DNA of 48,719 nucleotides from Bacteroidota bacterium (GCA_024642705.1 JAHEAQ010000026.1:1-48719), one strand, 5' to 3'. Shown: positions 16,582 to 25,878, numbered from the stretch's first letter. Notes: a model not told the origin generated them from the sequence alone. A program made the numbers and translations.

Positions 16582-19500
16582 TTAATTAAATTTTTCGCCC
16601 CTCTTAATCCATTTCTCTATGTCCTTTTCTGTTCTATCTGCTGGTAAACCAGGATGAATAACTTGGGCTGTGCATTTTTCAGCAGCTTTTACAATTTCTT
16701 GATATGAACCTGCTTTAGGATTTGAAATAAATGCTTTCTTATCATCATTATATTTAAAAATATTGTTATTTATTTTTATACATTCATCACAAGAACTGCA
16801 GTCTGAAGTGTCAAGCCAAGGAGCCATATAGTCACCATTTTGAACATTTTGAATTGGTTCTTCTACCTTTGTTTCGTCCCCTAAAACTAACTCCGTAATT
16901 GCTTCTCCGTCGCCACCTGCCATTTTCATTAAACCTTTAGCTATTTTACCAACAATTTCAGCTCTAATTTTGCCTTCTACATCCACTACTTCAGGCTTAT
17001 TTAATTCAATTCCTGCTAATCCTCGTAACATAATCCAAAAATCACGTCTTTCCTCACAAGATTCCACGATTGGTTTTGCAACTAAGACTCTATTCAAATT
17101 TTGGTTTCTGTCAACAGCCCAAATGAAAGGAAATAACCCTTCTCGTGCACTAGAATCCATTTCGAGAAATTCAGAAAGAATGACCATATTTTCATTCCAA
17201 GAATCTCTTGGAACTTTTCTGAAATGCTTTCTGAATCTAGCTTCAGTCAAAGCAAAATCAGCAAAAGTCATGGCAACATTCATCGTTTTTTCGCGACCAT
17301 ATTCTTTGTATTTCAAATCATAAGTAGGCCATAATTTTTCAATAGAAGGGTTGCCATCTAAATCAAATGCTTCTTCAGTTTTTATACCTTTATCTGGGTT
17401 ATATTTAAAAATTGGATATGCCCTTGATTCCATTGCCAATTTAGCTTGGTGCACTCCTAAATCATCTGCCACTCCATGTTCTGGTTGACACGTGGTATAT
17501 AAATTGAAAATTGCAGGACGTTTGGTCATCAAACCATCAATAAATCCCTCTATCATTTGGCTTGTATTAGCCATTGTTGCTTGCAGTACATAGGTATTCC
17601 TGTGTGCCATAGCTATTAATCCAATTTCTTTTCTTGGCTCTGATTTTCCTTTCTTCACCTTACCGTATTGAGCCATATCTGAAACCTGACCAATAAATCC
17701 AGATGTGCATGCTTGACCTCCTGTATTGGAATAAACTTGGGTGTCCACCACTATTACTTTTATAGGTTTGCCAGACGCCATCATTCTTGATAAATTTTGG
17801 AATCCAATGTCGTACATTGCTCCATCGCCACCTAAAGCAACTACTGGAGGACACAATAACCATTCTTCTTCTGTGAATTGTTCCCAATTAAAATAAGTAA
17901 ATAAATCTTCATGTACATCACGATTGTATGTACCTGAAAGTTCTAGTTCAGCCCTTCTTATTGCCACAAATCCTTCTGCCATTTTTGACATGTGACCCTC
18001 AAAAATACCCATAGCCATTGAAGTCGAATCCTGAAATAAATGGTTTGCCCAAGGAAATGGATACGGATTGAATGGATATGTACTTCCCCAAACAGAAGTA
18101 CAGCCTGTGGAATTCAACATCCCCATATTACATCTTCCGCCACCAGTAGTACCACTTGTGTATTTCCACCTAAGTTTTTTAACTTTAGCTAATAATTGTG
18201 TGACATCTTTCAACCAATTTTGATCTATAGGTTGAATTCCCTTAGCTGTCTCAAGTTTTGTCGCAATTCCAGCCATTGTTAAATCTTCATTTCTGGAATT
18301 CTTCACAATCGAAGCCATCAAATCAGCATCTCCAATATCAACAGCATGCATCAACTTCAATTGAATATGTTTCTCAAGCTTTTCGATAAGTCCATCAAGG
18401 TATTTTATATGCTTATCTATCCGCGGTTGCATTAAAGATTCGACAGTTGCAACGAAAATGTGAACGACAGATTTTTCAGAACAACCCAAACAAGCACCAT
18501 CCCCGCTTGAAAATTTCAGATATGCATCTTTATTTAAAAGCATTGTTTGAAGTGGGCCTATCTTTTCTTCAAGGTCATCAATCCTATTAAATTTCTTAGG
18601 TGTATTAGGAAGATCTAACCAAAATTCCCACTCATTTCTTAATTTATCAATTGAATCCTCAGTTTGTACTACAGAAATTAATGCATCATCGTTACAAACT
18701 GCTACACATTCCATACACCCTTTGCAAGTTTGAGGGTTAATTGTTATGCTGAACAAACCACCACTATTTTTCTGTGTTTTCTCATGCAAATCAAAATAAG
18801 GTCTGGTTAATGCAAATTTAAAATCTCCTAATTCTTCTCTGAACCAATCGAATTCTCTTTTTAATATAGTTTCATTTTTATTTTCGTCTAATACAATTTC
18901 AATGGCATTATAGATATAATCATTAACTGTAGCTCCATTTCTGGCTTCACTAAAAAATTCACGAATTTTACTTTCTAGTTGTCTTGCAGCTTTTGGTAAA
19001 TGTTCCAATTTCCCATTTTTCTTTTGCACCCTTTTGACCACTGTGTCCAATACGTCCGACAATTCACTAACCAATCCAGGTATTGCTGTATCTGGACATG
19101 CTGTGTAGCAATCCCCACAAGCTGTGCAATTGTTTGGAACCCACTCGGGATGATTAAACCGTATTCCTGTCATATCCCTAAAAAGTGATGAAGCAGCTGG
19201 CATTACACTTAATCCAATAAATGGATCTGTTATATTATCATTTCCTTGTCCTTGTTGGTAAAAATTACCTGTTTGTTCCCAAAACCTGTGGATATCGCTT
19301 AAATTAGACTTACTTTGAGGGACATTTTTCAACATGTTAGGAATCTGCAAAATGGTTTGCCCATTCGATTGTTCTTTTTTGTTTTCACTTAGAACTTTAT
19401 TTTTTATTTCAAACACTTCGTCAAATCCTCTTTTCACTACTCTCATGTTGTCGTCAACTACTCTTTGTCCTTTTCCGCCAAACTTATGCTGTAATTGGTC

Positions 19501-21489
19501 TTCAATTGCTTTTAGTAAGGTTTCTTCTGTAAGTCCAGATTTTTTCATTAATGGCGAAGCTGCAAAAAAAGCACCTTGGAAGGCTATCCCCTGCATTCTC
19601 AACTGCAATTCTGGATCAGTAGCTTCTTCACGCGCTATTTTGAACCCGTCTATATAAAATATATGTATATTATTGTCAATAATCACTTTTTGATATGGTA
19701 TTGGAATGTCCGCCCATACTTCATCTGGTTTGCTTTTATCACTTTGAATGATAAATACTCCTTCTTTTTTTAATCCGGCCAAAGCATTTGTATGCTTGAA
19801 TACATTTGGATCAGGAGACAATACCACATCAACAAAAAAGTATTCGCAATTTATTCTTATAGGCTCTGGTGAAGCTGCCAGATAATAGGTCGTCGGCTGT
19901 CCTTTTTTCTCTGAACCATACTTAGGATTTGCTTTAATCTCATAACCTAACAATTCATAAAGAGTCATTGCCAAGTTCTTTCCAGTTGTAATAGCTCCCC
20001 ATCCCCCGACAGAATGAAATCTGACTGTTACTGCGCCTTCTGGCATGAGGTTCGGATTTTCACTTCCTCTAACTGAAAGTTCCTTTACATTAGGATATGC
20101 AGCTTGAATACCTTCTTGATAAACTTTTTGTTTAGGGGTGTAAGGAACATCTCTTATAAAATCTATAGAAAGATAAAATTGTTTTTTCTTTGCACCATCA
20201 GGAAGCATATTTTCAATGGATCCAATAATTCCTTCCGGCTGTAAATCCCGACTTCCCATTCCAAATGACCCTGAATAAAGCAATGGAATATCTGAAGCTT
20301 TATATTTTTCCAAATTAGGAAATGGTAAATCCTTGGGCGAAGCTCCATTTTCCAAACACTTGGAAATTGTAGATCTTACCTCTCTCATTATTGGCGCATC
20401 TACTGCTAAAGGTTGGTCGAGTCTTTCAAGAATTGTGACTCCTTTTTTACCTTTTATTAGTTTCCCAATGATATCTGCTGGGAAAGGTCGAAACATTACC
20501 AAATCTACCACTCCAACTTTAATTCCACGAGTTTTTCGCAAATAGTCTGCAACCACCTCAGCACTCGAGACTACACTTCCTTGTCCTAATATCAAATATT
20601 CTGCATCATCTGCCAAATAGGACATTACACGCTCATATTTCCTACCCGTCAGCTCATAATATTCCATGAATGCTTGTTCTGTCAATTCTTTGATGTGGTC
20701 AAAGAAAAAAGGCCTTTGCGAAGCAACACTTTGCATATAGGAATCCTGATTCTGAACAATTCCAGCCATCATTGGGTTATCGACATCCCATAATTCTGGA
20801 ATTCTTCGCCTTGTTTCGCCATAAATAATTTTCTGAGCAGGAGTTGGAGTATCAATTATATCATCTGGTCTTCCTAAAAACTCCTTGATCAATTCTCTTT
20901 CAGGAAGCAATAATGATTCAATTAAATGTGTAGTTAGAAATCCATCCTGAGCAACGATACCTGGCGTCAATGCCAATTCAGCTATTCTATGTGAAATCAC
21001 GTTCAAATCAGCAACAAATTGGGCCTTTTTGGCAAAAAATTGAAAAAAACCAGTGTCATCTATGGCATGATAATCATCATGTCCAGCATGCACATTTAAG
21101 GTTGATTTCGTCATTGCTCTAGCACCAATATTAAGTATATAAGTTAATCGCTTACCCACTGCGGCGTATAAAGATTCATGCATATAAGCAATCCCTTGAC
21201 CAGAAGAAAAATTTGCAGCTCTTAATCCTGTCATAGAAAGCCCAGCAGTAACTGCTGCTGCTGCATGTTCACCTTCTGGTTCTATAAATATCAAGGGCCG
21301 ATCAGATATATTTAAATGACCTTTTGCGGCTTCTTCAGCCCAATATTCTCCCATTTGTGTTGAGGGAGTGATCGGATAAGCACCAGCTGCATCTGTCGAT
21401 TCTCTTTCGCACATGATAGCAGCTGTATTACCATCCATAGCGACTTTTATACCTGGGTATTTGAATACTTTTTTATCGGATTTCCACAT
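16582..21489 (-). CDS. nifJ: Pyruvate:ferredoxin (2-oxoacid) oxidoreductase, long NifJ-like form
   Basis: About 1635 residues from the ATG at 21489. A TTG 42 bp further upstream (21531) would add 14 residues but is a weaker start. Domain order: the pyrimidine/transketolase-like half with MDGNTAA and GAYPITPSTQMGEYWAEEA, the gamma domain (FHSVGGWGAITTGKNLAMTL), a linker, two 4Fe-4S clusters (CTACGDCYTACP near 786, CKGCMECVAVC near 921), the proximal-cluster GDGACLGCSEKS (near 998), the ThDP site ALGGDGAMYDIGFQNLSRMM with SNTGGQACTSG, and a C-terminal ferredoxin-like CSSCDEC plus distal Cys (near 1563). It oxidises pyruvate or a related 2-oxoacid to the acyl-CoA and reduces ferredoxin, which feeds the downstream Rnf complex. 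It is some 400 residues longer than classical PFOR (about 1170-1200 aa). Confidence 0.9.
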   Translation of the reverse strand: MWKSDKKVFKYPGIKVAMDGNTAAIMCERESTDAAGAYPITPSTQMGEYWAEEAAKGHLNISDRPLIFIEPEGEHAAAAVTAGLSMTGLRAANFSSGQGIAYMHESLYAAVGKRLTYILNIGARAMTKSTLNVHAGHDDYHAIDDTGFFQFFAKKAQFVADLNVISHRIAELALTPGIVAQDGFLTTHLIESLLLPERELIKEFLGRPDDIIDTPTPAQKIIYGETRRRIPELWDVDNPMMAGIVQNQDSYMQSVASQRPFFFDHIKELTEQAFMEYYELTGRKYERVMSYLADDAEYLILGQGSVVSSAEVVADYLRKTRGIKVGVVDLVMFRPFPADIIGKLIKGKKGVTILERLDQPLAVDAPIMREVRSTISKCLENGASPKDLPFPNLEKYKASDIPLLYSGSFGMGSRDLQPEGIIGSIENMLPDGAKKKQFYLSIDFIRDVPYTPKQKVYQEGIQAAYPNVKELSVRGSENPNLMPEGAVTVRFHSVGGWGAITTGKNLAMTLYELLGYEIKANPKYGSEKKGQPTTYYLAASPEPIRINCEYFFVDVVLSPDPNVFKHTNALAGLKKEGVFIIQSDKSKPDEVWADIPIPYQKVIIDNNIHIFYIDGFKIAREEATDPELQLRMQGIAFQGAFFAASPLMKKSGLTEETLLKAIEDQLQHKFGGKGQRVVDDNMRVVKRGFDEVFEIKNKVLSENKKEQSNGQTILQIPNMLKNVPQSKSNLSDIHRFWEQTGNFYQQGQGNDNITDPFIGLSVMPAASSLFRDMTGIRFNHPEWVPNNCTACGDCYTACPDTAIPGLVSELSDVLDTVVKRVQKKNGKLEHLPKAARQLESKIREFFSEARNGATVNDYIYNAIEIVLDENKNETILKREFDWFREELGDFKFALTRPYFDLHEKTQKNSGGLFSITINPQTCKGCMECVAVCNDDALISVVQTEDSIDKLRNEWEFWLDLPNTPKKFNRIDDLEEKIGPLQTMLLNKDAYLKFSSGDGACLGCSEKSVVHIFVATVESLMQPRIDKHIKYLDGLIEKLEKHIQLKLMHAVDIGDADLMASIVKNSRNEDLTMAGIATKLETAKGIQPIDQNWLKDVTQLLAKVKKLRWKYTSGTTGGGRCNMGMLNSTGCTSVWGSTYPFNPYPFPWANHLFQDSTSMAMGIFEGHMSKMAEGFVAIRRAELELSGTYNRDVHEDLFTYFNWEQFTEEEWLLCPPVVALGGDGAMYDIGFQNLSRMMASGKPIKVIVVDTQVYSNTGGQACTSGFIGQVSDMAQYGKVKKGKSEPRKEIGLIAMAHRNTYVLQATMANTSQMIEGFIDGLMTKRPAIFNLYTTCQPEHGVADDLGVHQAKLAMESRAYPIFKYNPDKGIKTEEAFDLDGNPSIEKLWPTYDLKYKEYGREKTMNVAMTFADFALTEARFRKHFRKVPRDSWNENMVILSEFLEMDSSAREGLFPFIWAVDRNQNLNRVLVAKPIVESCEERRDFWIMLRGLAGIELNKPEVVDVEGKIRAEIVGKIAKGLMKMAGGDGEAITELVLGDETKVEEPIQNVQNGDYMAPWLDTSDCSSCDECIKINNNIFKYNDDKKAFISNPKAGSYQEIVKAAEKCTAQVIHPGLPADRTEKDIEKWIKRGEKFN

Positions 21490-21644
21490 ACTATTTGATT
21501 GTTTTACATAATAGAGTGGAAAATAAATCAATTTTCGTTAGAGCTTATATGACGATAATCATTGAAAAAAATGATCCATATCAATTCATAATTTATAATG
21601 CCCACAAAACATAAGAGGTCGACAATAGATTGAAAACCATAGTA

Positions 21645-21664
21645 TAACGTAAATATTTACGTTA
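21645..21664. promoter_or_regulatory. Perfect 20-bp palindrome, candidate operator
   Basis: The bases TAACGTAAATATTTACGTTA are fully self-complementary. The element lies 155 bp from both the nifJ start codon and the PAAR start codon, in a divergent promoter region. Such a symmetric site fits a dimeric regulator such as a Crp/Fnr-type or MarR/TetR-type protein. No specific family consensus is matched with certainty. Confidence 0.55.
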
Positions 21665-21757
21665 AATTTAAAAGACGAAAAATATAATTTATTATATTGA
21701 AAGAAGAATAAAATCAATCTGCAAAATGATTATTTACTAGAAAAATGATTTTTATTA

Positions 21758-21790
21758 TTTGACATTTTGCATTAAATAGCTTTATCTTTA
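21758..21790 (+). promoter_or_regulatory. Possible Bacteroidota-type promoter for the PAAR gene
   Basis: TTTG at 21758-21761 and TATCTTTA at 21783-21790 resemble the Bacteroidota -33 (TTTG) and -7 (TAnnTTTG) elements with 21 bp between them. The -7 box deviates at the last base. The distance to the ATG at 21820 is about 30 bp. In such AT-rich DNA chance matches are common. Confidence 0.35.
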
Positions 21791-21819
21791 GTTTCTTTAG
21801 AAAATTTTAATAAAAAAAT

Positions 21820-22350
21820 ATGTTTGCAGCAAGAGTAGGAGATATGCATCTTTGCCCCATGGTAACTCCAGCACCTGTGCCGGTACCACACGTGGGAGGA
21901 CCAATTATGCCTCCAGGAATGCCAACTGTCCTGATTGGGGGCTTGCCAGCTGCTGTATCGGGTGGTATGTGTGTATGTGTTGGTCCTCCTGATGCTATTG
22001 CTACAGGATCTTTCACTGTATTTGTTTGTAATATGCCCCTTGGTCTAGCATTAACATCTGTGACTTCTCACGGTGGATCAATTATTATGGGCTGTTTTAC
22101 AGTTATGGTAAACAATCCTGCCGCAGGTGCAGCAGGTGCCGCTGCAGCAGGTGCCGCAGCTGCTGCTGGAGCTGCCTCTGCTGCTGCTGGAGCTGCTGCT
22201 GAGGCTGCTGCTGTTATGAAAGAAATTAGTGATGCTAAGGATCAAATGGCCGATTTGGCTGAACTTGGAGGAGACTTAAGTGAAGCACAACAAACCCAAC
22301 TTGCTGAATTAAATGAACAATATGGAGATGTGATTGATTCTATGGCGTAA
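21820..22350 (+). CDS. PAAR-domain spike-tip protein (Pvc10/Afp10-like) with Ala-rich C-terminus
   Basis: 176 residues from ATG. Residues 1-100 form a PAAR-like domain with VGDMHLCPM, the Gly/Pro-rich repeats VGGPIMPPGMPTVLIGGLPA and SHGGSIIMGC. H10, C12, H84 and C92 are candidate zinc ligands. PAAR proteins cap the VgrG-type spike and sharpen it for membrane puncture. The extension consists of an alanine run (about 101-131) and an acidic helix to residue 176, which could carry or dock a cargo. The gene lies directly upstream of the DUF4157 effector candidate, about 17 kb from the spike gene it must work with, rather than after the gp25 gene as in Afp/PVC clusters. Confidence 0.88.
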   Translation: MFAARVGDMHLCPMVTPAPVPVPHVGGPIMPPGMPTVLIGGLPAAVSGGMCVCVGPPDAIATGSFTVFVCNMPLGLALTSVTSHGGSIIMGCFTVMVNNPAAGAAGAAAAGAAAAAGAASAAAGAAAEAAAVMKEISDAKDQMADLAELGGDLSEAQQTQLAELNEQYGDVIDSMA

Positions 22351-22630
22351 TTGAAATGAAATAACAAGATTTAAACTCATTTTCAATTTTATAATAATCA
22401 CAAATAAAATTATTTTTTTGTTTTTTATACTTTCATGTCTTCTTAAGAATGATTTATTTAAAATTCTAGGATTTATATAATTTCAAGATATATTAATATT
22501 CCCTTATATTCCATCTCATTATTTTCAATTATCACTTTACAATTACAAATAAATGTGCTATTTTAGTCTACTCTAACGCATTTGTAAAAATTACATCAAA
22601 TAATCAACATTTAACCTTGAATTTGTGCTG
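22351..22630. other. Intergenic region between the PAAR gene and the DUF4157 gene
   Basis: 280 bp of AT-rich DNA with no credible ORF and no clear hairpin terminator. It may hold a separate promoter for the DUF4157 gene. A TTTG box lies near 22579, but no well-spaced -7 element was found. Confidence 0.4.
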
Positions 22631-24706
22631 ATGAAAAAAAGAAGATCAACTCTGCTCCAACAAGATTCAAAAAATGCAGCTGATAATAATGATTCGCAAT
22701 TTTCAATTGCTGAACCTTCTTTTAACCCAACCCACCAGTTCAATTCAAAAAATTCTGCTCCTGCCCCAAATTTTCAAATGAAACAAAATCCTTTCCAATT
22801 AAAGAGTACTGGAAAGGAAAGCAATTCCAAAATGAATGCATTCCAAATGCAAAACAATACTGAGAACCTCCAACTCCAATTGAAAAAAGAAAATGAAATC
22901 GAAAAAAGTTTTGTTGGGGAATCATCAACGAAAACCAAACTACCTTCTGCAGTGCAGGCGAAAATGGAATCTTCCTTTAGCAGTGATTTTTCAAGTGTTA
23001 ATATCCATGACAACTCAGAAAGTGCAGAAAATTTGGGAGCTCAAGCCTATGCTCAAGGTAATGATATACATTTTGCGGCTGGGAAGTACCACCCTAATTC
23101 TCAGAAGGGCCAAGAACTTCTTGGTCATGAACTTACACACGTCGTACAACAACGTGAAGGTAGGGTTTCAACAACAACCCAAAGAAAAGGTGTTGGTATA
23201 AATGACAATGCTTCCTTGGAAAATGAAGCAGACCAATCAGGGAAAAAAGCAGCAAGTGGACAACCGACACAATTAAAAACTAGCAACAATTCTCTTAATA
23301 CTTCAGCAGCGCCAATTCAAGGGTTTGGGTTTGGAGATGCTTTGGATTGGGCAAAAGACAAAGCTTCAAGTGCTGCATCCTGGGCAGCCGATAAAGCTAC
23401 TGATGCTACATCATGGGTGGCTGATAAAGCATCTGGCGCAGCATCATGGGCAATGGACAAAGCTAAGGGTGCTGCATCTTGGGCAACAGACAAAGCCAAG
23501 GGTGCTGCATCTTGGATTGGAAATACAGCCAAAAATGTTGCTGCAGGAGTTAAGAATGGCGTTAAATCAGTAGGAAATGCCGTTTCCGATGGACTTGATT
23601 GGGTTTCCAATAAAGGAAGTCAAGTTTGGGATTTTATTAAAAATAAAGTTACCTCAGTTAAGGATAAGCTGACACGTGGAGCTAAAAATCTAATCAATTT
23701 TGTTATAAACATAGGCGGAGCAGTTAAAGATAAAGTTGCAGATTTTATTTCTCAAATTGGAACAAGTGGTTTACAATTATGGCAACAATTCAAGAACAAC
23801 CTCCACGCTTTGTCTCAATATTTTCAGAGAATTGTTCATCCAGATGAAGAAATTTTAGGTGAATTTCAAGCAGAAAGAGCACAGGATAAATTATGGCAAA
23901 TGGGTCCATCTCAATTCGTTAAATTTTACACAAATACCATCGGCCAAGCCAAATCCAACAGAGAAAAACAGTATATTTATAAAGCGCTAGCTGCAGGAAA
24001 TTCAATTAGTGTAGTAACCGCTTTTAGTTCAATAATAAGAGGTAGGAGTCCAGAATGGATGAGAAATAATTTAAGTCTTACCAATCACGATGGAGGCAAA
24101 GGTATCAAACAACAATGGCACGACTCATGTAACGCAACTACAGTTCAAGCTGCACGAGGACAAATGGATCCAGTTTACGCTTATGTTTTAATTCAAAGGA
24201 ACAAAGATATTACTTCAGCAAATGACAGTAATGGAATGGATAAGAATAAAAATATGGCACAAGAACAAAAAGATATGTTAGAACAAGATTATGATGGCTC
24301 CCTAGGTAAGATGGGAGGAGGAACCGCAGTTAACAGAGATGCATCTGGTGGTGTCGGACGATGGGCTGATGACCTATTAAATGAAAATACTGCAGCTAAT
24401 GGTGTAAGTTACCGAACACTTAGAAGAGGAGATGGGCATTCGTTAACAGACTTGATTGCCGAAATTAAAAAAGGTGCAAAAAGAGGAATCCCGGTTCCAA
24501 TAGTTGTGGGAAATAGTCCAACATCTTATGGACATTATACAATGGTGACAAGGATGGATTCTTCGGCTTCTCCAAATGTATTTTTTATTCATGATCCTTG
24601 GGAAGGCATCATGAAACAATTTACAGAAGATGATTTCAAGAATAGCACTTTAAGCTTAGCAGGATGGACTACCCTTTCCGCTGTAGAAGCTGTTACTGAA
24701 GAATGA
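22631..24706 (+). CDS. DUF4157 eCIS-associated protein with C-terminal papain/C39-like cysteine protease domain (candidate effector)
   Basis: 691 residues from the ATG at 22631, preferred over a GTG six bases upstream. A polar Gln/Asn/Ser-rich N-terminus (1-100) precedes a DUF4157 domain (about 103-180) with [24 protein letters not shown] and [10 protein letters not shown] (H166, E167, H170). Residues 240-300 hold 11-residue repeats of the type ASWAxDKAxGA. The C-terminal domain (about 480-690) shows the order of a papain-fold peptidase: Q494/Q495 and C500 in [18 protein letters not shown]635 in YGHYTMVT, and D655 in IHDPWEG. DUF4157 proteins are regular partners of eCIS loci. The fusion to a catalytic-looking domain suggests an injected cysteine protease or deamidase/transglutaminase-like toxin. 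Target unknown. Confidence 0.82.
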   Translation: MKKRRSTLLQQDSKNAADNNDSQFSIAEPSFNPTHQFNSKNSAPAPNFQMKQNPFQLKSTGKESNSKMNAFQMQNNTENLQLQLKKENEIEKSFVGESSTKTKLPSAVQAKMESSFSSDFSSVNIHDNSESAENLGAQAYAQGNDIHFAAGKYHPNSQKGQELLGHELTHVVQQREGRVSTTTQRKGVGINDNASLENEADQSGKKAASGQPTQLKTSNNSLNTSAAPIQGFGFGDALDWAKDKASSAASWAADKATDATSWVADKASGAASWAMDKAKGAASWATDKAKGAASWIGNTAKNVAAGVKNGVKSVGNAVSDGLDWVSNKGSQVWDFIKNKVTSVKDKLTRGAKNLINFVINIGGAVKDKVADFISQIGTSGLQLWQQFKNNLHALSQYFQRIVHPDEEILGEFQAERAQDKLWQMGPSQFVKFYTNTIGQAKSNREKQYIYKALAAGNSISVVTAFSSIIRGRSPEWMRNNLSLTNHDGGKGIKQQWHDSCNATTVQAARGQMDPVYAYVLIQRNKDITSANDSNGMDKNKNMAQEQKDMLEQDYDGSLGKMGGGTAVNRDASGGVGRWADDLLNENTAANGVSYRTLRRGDGHSLTDLIAEIKKGAKRGIPVPIVVGNSPTSYGHYTMVTRMDSSASPNVFFIHDPWEGIMKQFTEDDFKNSTLSLAGWTTLSAVEAVTEE
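23369..23528 (+). repeat. Tandem 11-residue coding repeats (ASWAxDKAxGA)
   Basis: Five successive 33-bp units inside the DUF4157 gene encode the motif A-S-W-x-x-D-K-A-x-x-A. The 11-residue period with one Trp per unit predicts an amphipathic helix with an aromatic stripe, like LEA- or apolipoprotein-type helices that lie on membranes. Units 3-5 are most alike at DNA level, which suggests recent expansion. Confidence 0.8.
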
Positions 24707-25455
24707 AAAATAAATTTAAATTGATACCTTTATTATTTGTAACAGCATTTTTCTATTCATTATCATGCCAAACCAATTCAACCCAAATGCAAAATTCATT
24801 TAATTCTTTCAAACTTAATAAAACCCATTTTAAAATTGATTCTGCACAATTAAGTCAACTAGAAACTGCAATATTTGAATATAACAATAGGGTAAAAGTT
24901 TTTGAAGTTTCAGATGAAAATAATTATTACAGAATTGACTACAATCGAGTTAAATTTTTTATTGAAAATGCTTCAATAATTCCGAATAATCTGGGCGAAA
25001 TCGACTTAACTAAAGGCGAAAGCATGTTCAATATTGGCATGCCAAAAATAGATATTGAAAAGTTGACCCATGTTAAATGGGTGAAAATTTATAAAGACGA
25101 TCCTGATGCACAATTTTCTGTGCTTCTTTTACCTTTCGAAATGCAAGAATTAATTGCATTAGAAAATGAAAAAAATGAAAAAATAATAAATTTAAAATCG
25201 TCTATAGACCAATTAATCTCCCAGGAAAATGATTTAAGAGCAAAAAGAGGGAATCCTGAAGATTTAAGAGCAATTTTATCTAATCTGCACCGAAGCAAGC
25301 GAGAACTTGCACTATGTTTAAAAAATTTATCCTATTTAAGTCTTTTAAAAATCGCCTCTAATCCAAACAATCCGGAATATTTAAAAGAATATGAAAATAG
25401 AAATTCACAATTTGCTAAAGTTGGAGTTATGCTTTTTGAAAGTATGCCCAATTAA
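24703..25455 (+). CDS. Putative lipoprotein, translationally coupled to the effector candidate
   Basis: 250 residues from ATG. An N-terminal signal sequence ends in SLSC with a probable lipid-modified C22. The mature part begins with a mixed alpha/beta region, and a charged coiled-coil-like helix spans about 145-205. The start codon overlaps the stop of the DUF4157/Cys-protease gene (ATGA), so both are made from one transcript with coupled translation. Position and membrane location resemble immunity proteins of T6SS effectors, but eCIS effectors usually lack immunity genes, so a chaperone or release factor is equally possible. No known family recognised. Confidence 0.65.
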   Translation: MKNKFKLIPLLFVTAFFYSLSCQTNSTQMQNSFNSFKLNKTHFKIDSAQLSQLETAIFEYNNRVKVFEVSDENNYYRIDYNRVKFFIENASIIPNNLGEIDLTKGESMFNIGMPKIDIEKLTHVKWVKIYKDDPDAQFSVLLLPFEMQELIALENEKNEKIINLKSSIDQLISQENDLRAKRGNPEDLRAILSNLHRSKRELALCLKNLSYLSLLKIASNPNNPEYLKEYENRNSQFAKVGVMLFESMPN

Positions 25456-25479
25456 AAAACTGTTCCTTTGAAAGGCAAA

Positions 25480-25878
25480 TCATAATCCAAAATCAAAATA
25501 GAAAAAAACTGCGGCGGCCCATTCCTTTTTAATGTCTTTTGCCTTTCCTATGCGGCTTCCATTTTTATAAATATCACCATCGCTTTCTATTTTCCCTATC
25601 CTACTGCCATTTAAATATACATCTCCATCGCTTTCAATCCTTCCAATCCTGCTACCATTTAAATATACGTCTCCATCACTCTCAATTTTCCCAATCCTGG
25701 AACCATTAATATATACATCACCGTCTGATTCTATTTTCCCAACTCTACTACCGTTAATATATACATCTCCATCACTTTCTATTTTCCCCTTATTCGAACC
25801 ATTTAAATATATAGATTGACCATAACTAGAACCAATTGCCCCAACAATTACTAAAACAATTATTAATATCTTATTCAT
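25480..25878 (-). CDS. Secreted short-repeat (beta-rich) protein
   Basis: 132 residues from ATG. A signal peptide (1-20, ending SYGQ) is followed by six units of 16 residues with consensus YxNGSRIGKIESDGDV (about 23-113), then a short tail ending FFYFDFGL. The Gly/Asp/Asn turns and alternating hydrophobic residues predict a repetitive beta structure, possibly like the so-called beta-flower repeat proteins of Bacteroidota. It is transcribed against its neighbours and lies 24 bp from the convergent lipoprotein gene. Its function is unknown and a link to the injection system is only positional. Confidence 0.75.
   Translation of the reverse strand: MNKILIIVLVIVGAIGSSYGQSIYLNGSNKGKIESDGDVYINGSRVGKIESDGDVYINGSRIGKIESDGDVYLNGSRIGRIESDGDVYLNGSRIGKIESDGDIYKNGSRIGKAKDIKKEWAAAVFFYFDFGL
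25540..25812 (-). repeat. Six tandem 48-bp coding repeats
   Basis: The 16-residue protein units are encoded by near-identical 48-bp DNA units. Differences are mostly at third codon positions, with Val/Ile and Lys/Arg exchanges. Such arrays change copy number easily by slippage or recombination. Confidence 0.8.

Larger units (their letters stand above)
21490..21819. other. Divergent intergenic region between nifJ and the PAAR gene
   Basis: A 330-bp, very AT-rich stretch without a credible ORF. It must hold promoters for the leftward nifJ-rnf operon and the rightward PAAR gene. It contains a perfect 20-bp palindrome at its exact centre and a possible Bacteroidota-type promoter nearer to the PAAR gene; both are listed separately. 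Nothing else stands out. Confidence 0.8.

Noticed and set aside
21490-21531. TTG start 14 codons upstream for nifJ
   Set aside because: ATG at 21489 is a better codon and the extra residues are hydrophobic and atypical for the family.
21807-22016. Minus-strand ORF rich in Pro/Gly/Thr opposite the PAAR gene
   Set aside because: Composition is the mirror of the Gly/Pro-rich PAAR coding sequence; no start-site or family support.
22631-23170. DUF4157 HELTH motif as an active metalloprotease
   Set aside because: The HExxH motif is shared by the domain family, but catalytic activity is not established; the Cys-His-Asp domain is the better catalytic candidate.
25540-25812. CRISPR-like regular repeats
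   Set aside because: The repeats are contiguous 48-bp coding units without spacers and lie in frame in a secreted protein gene.
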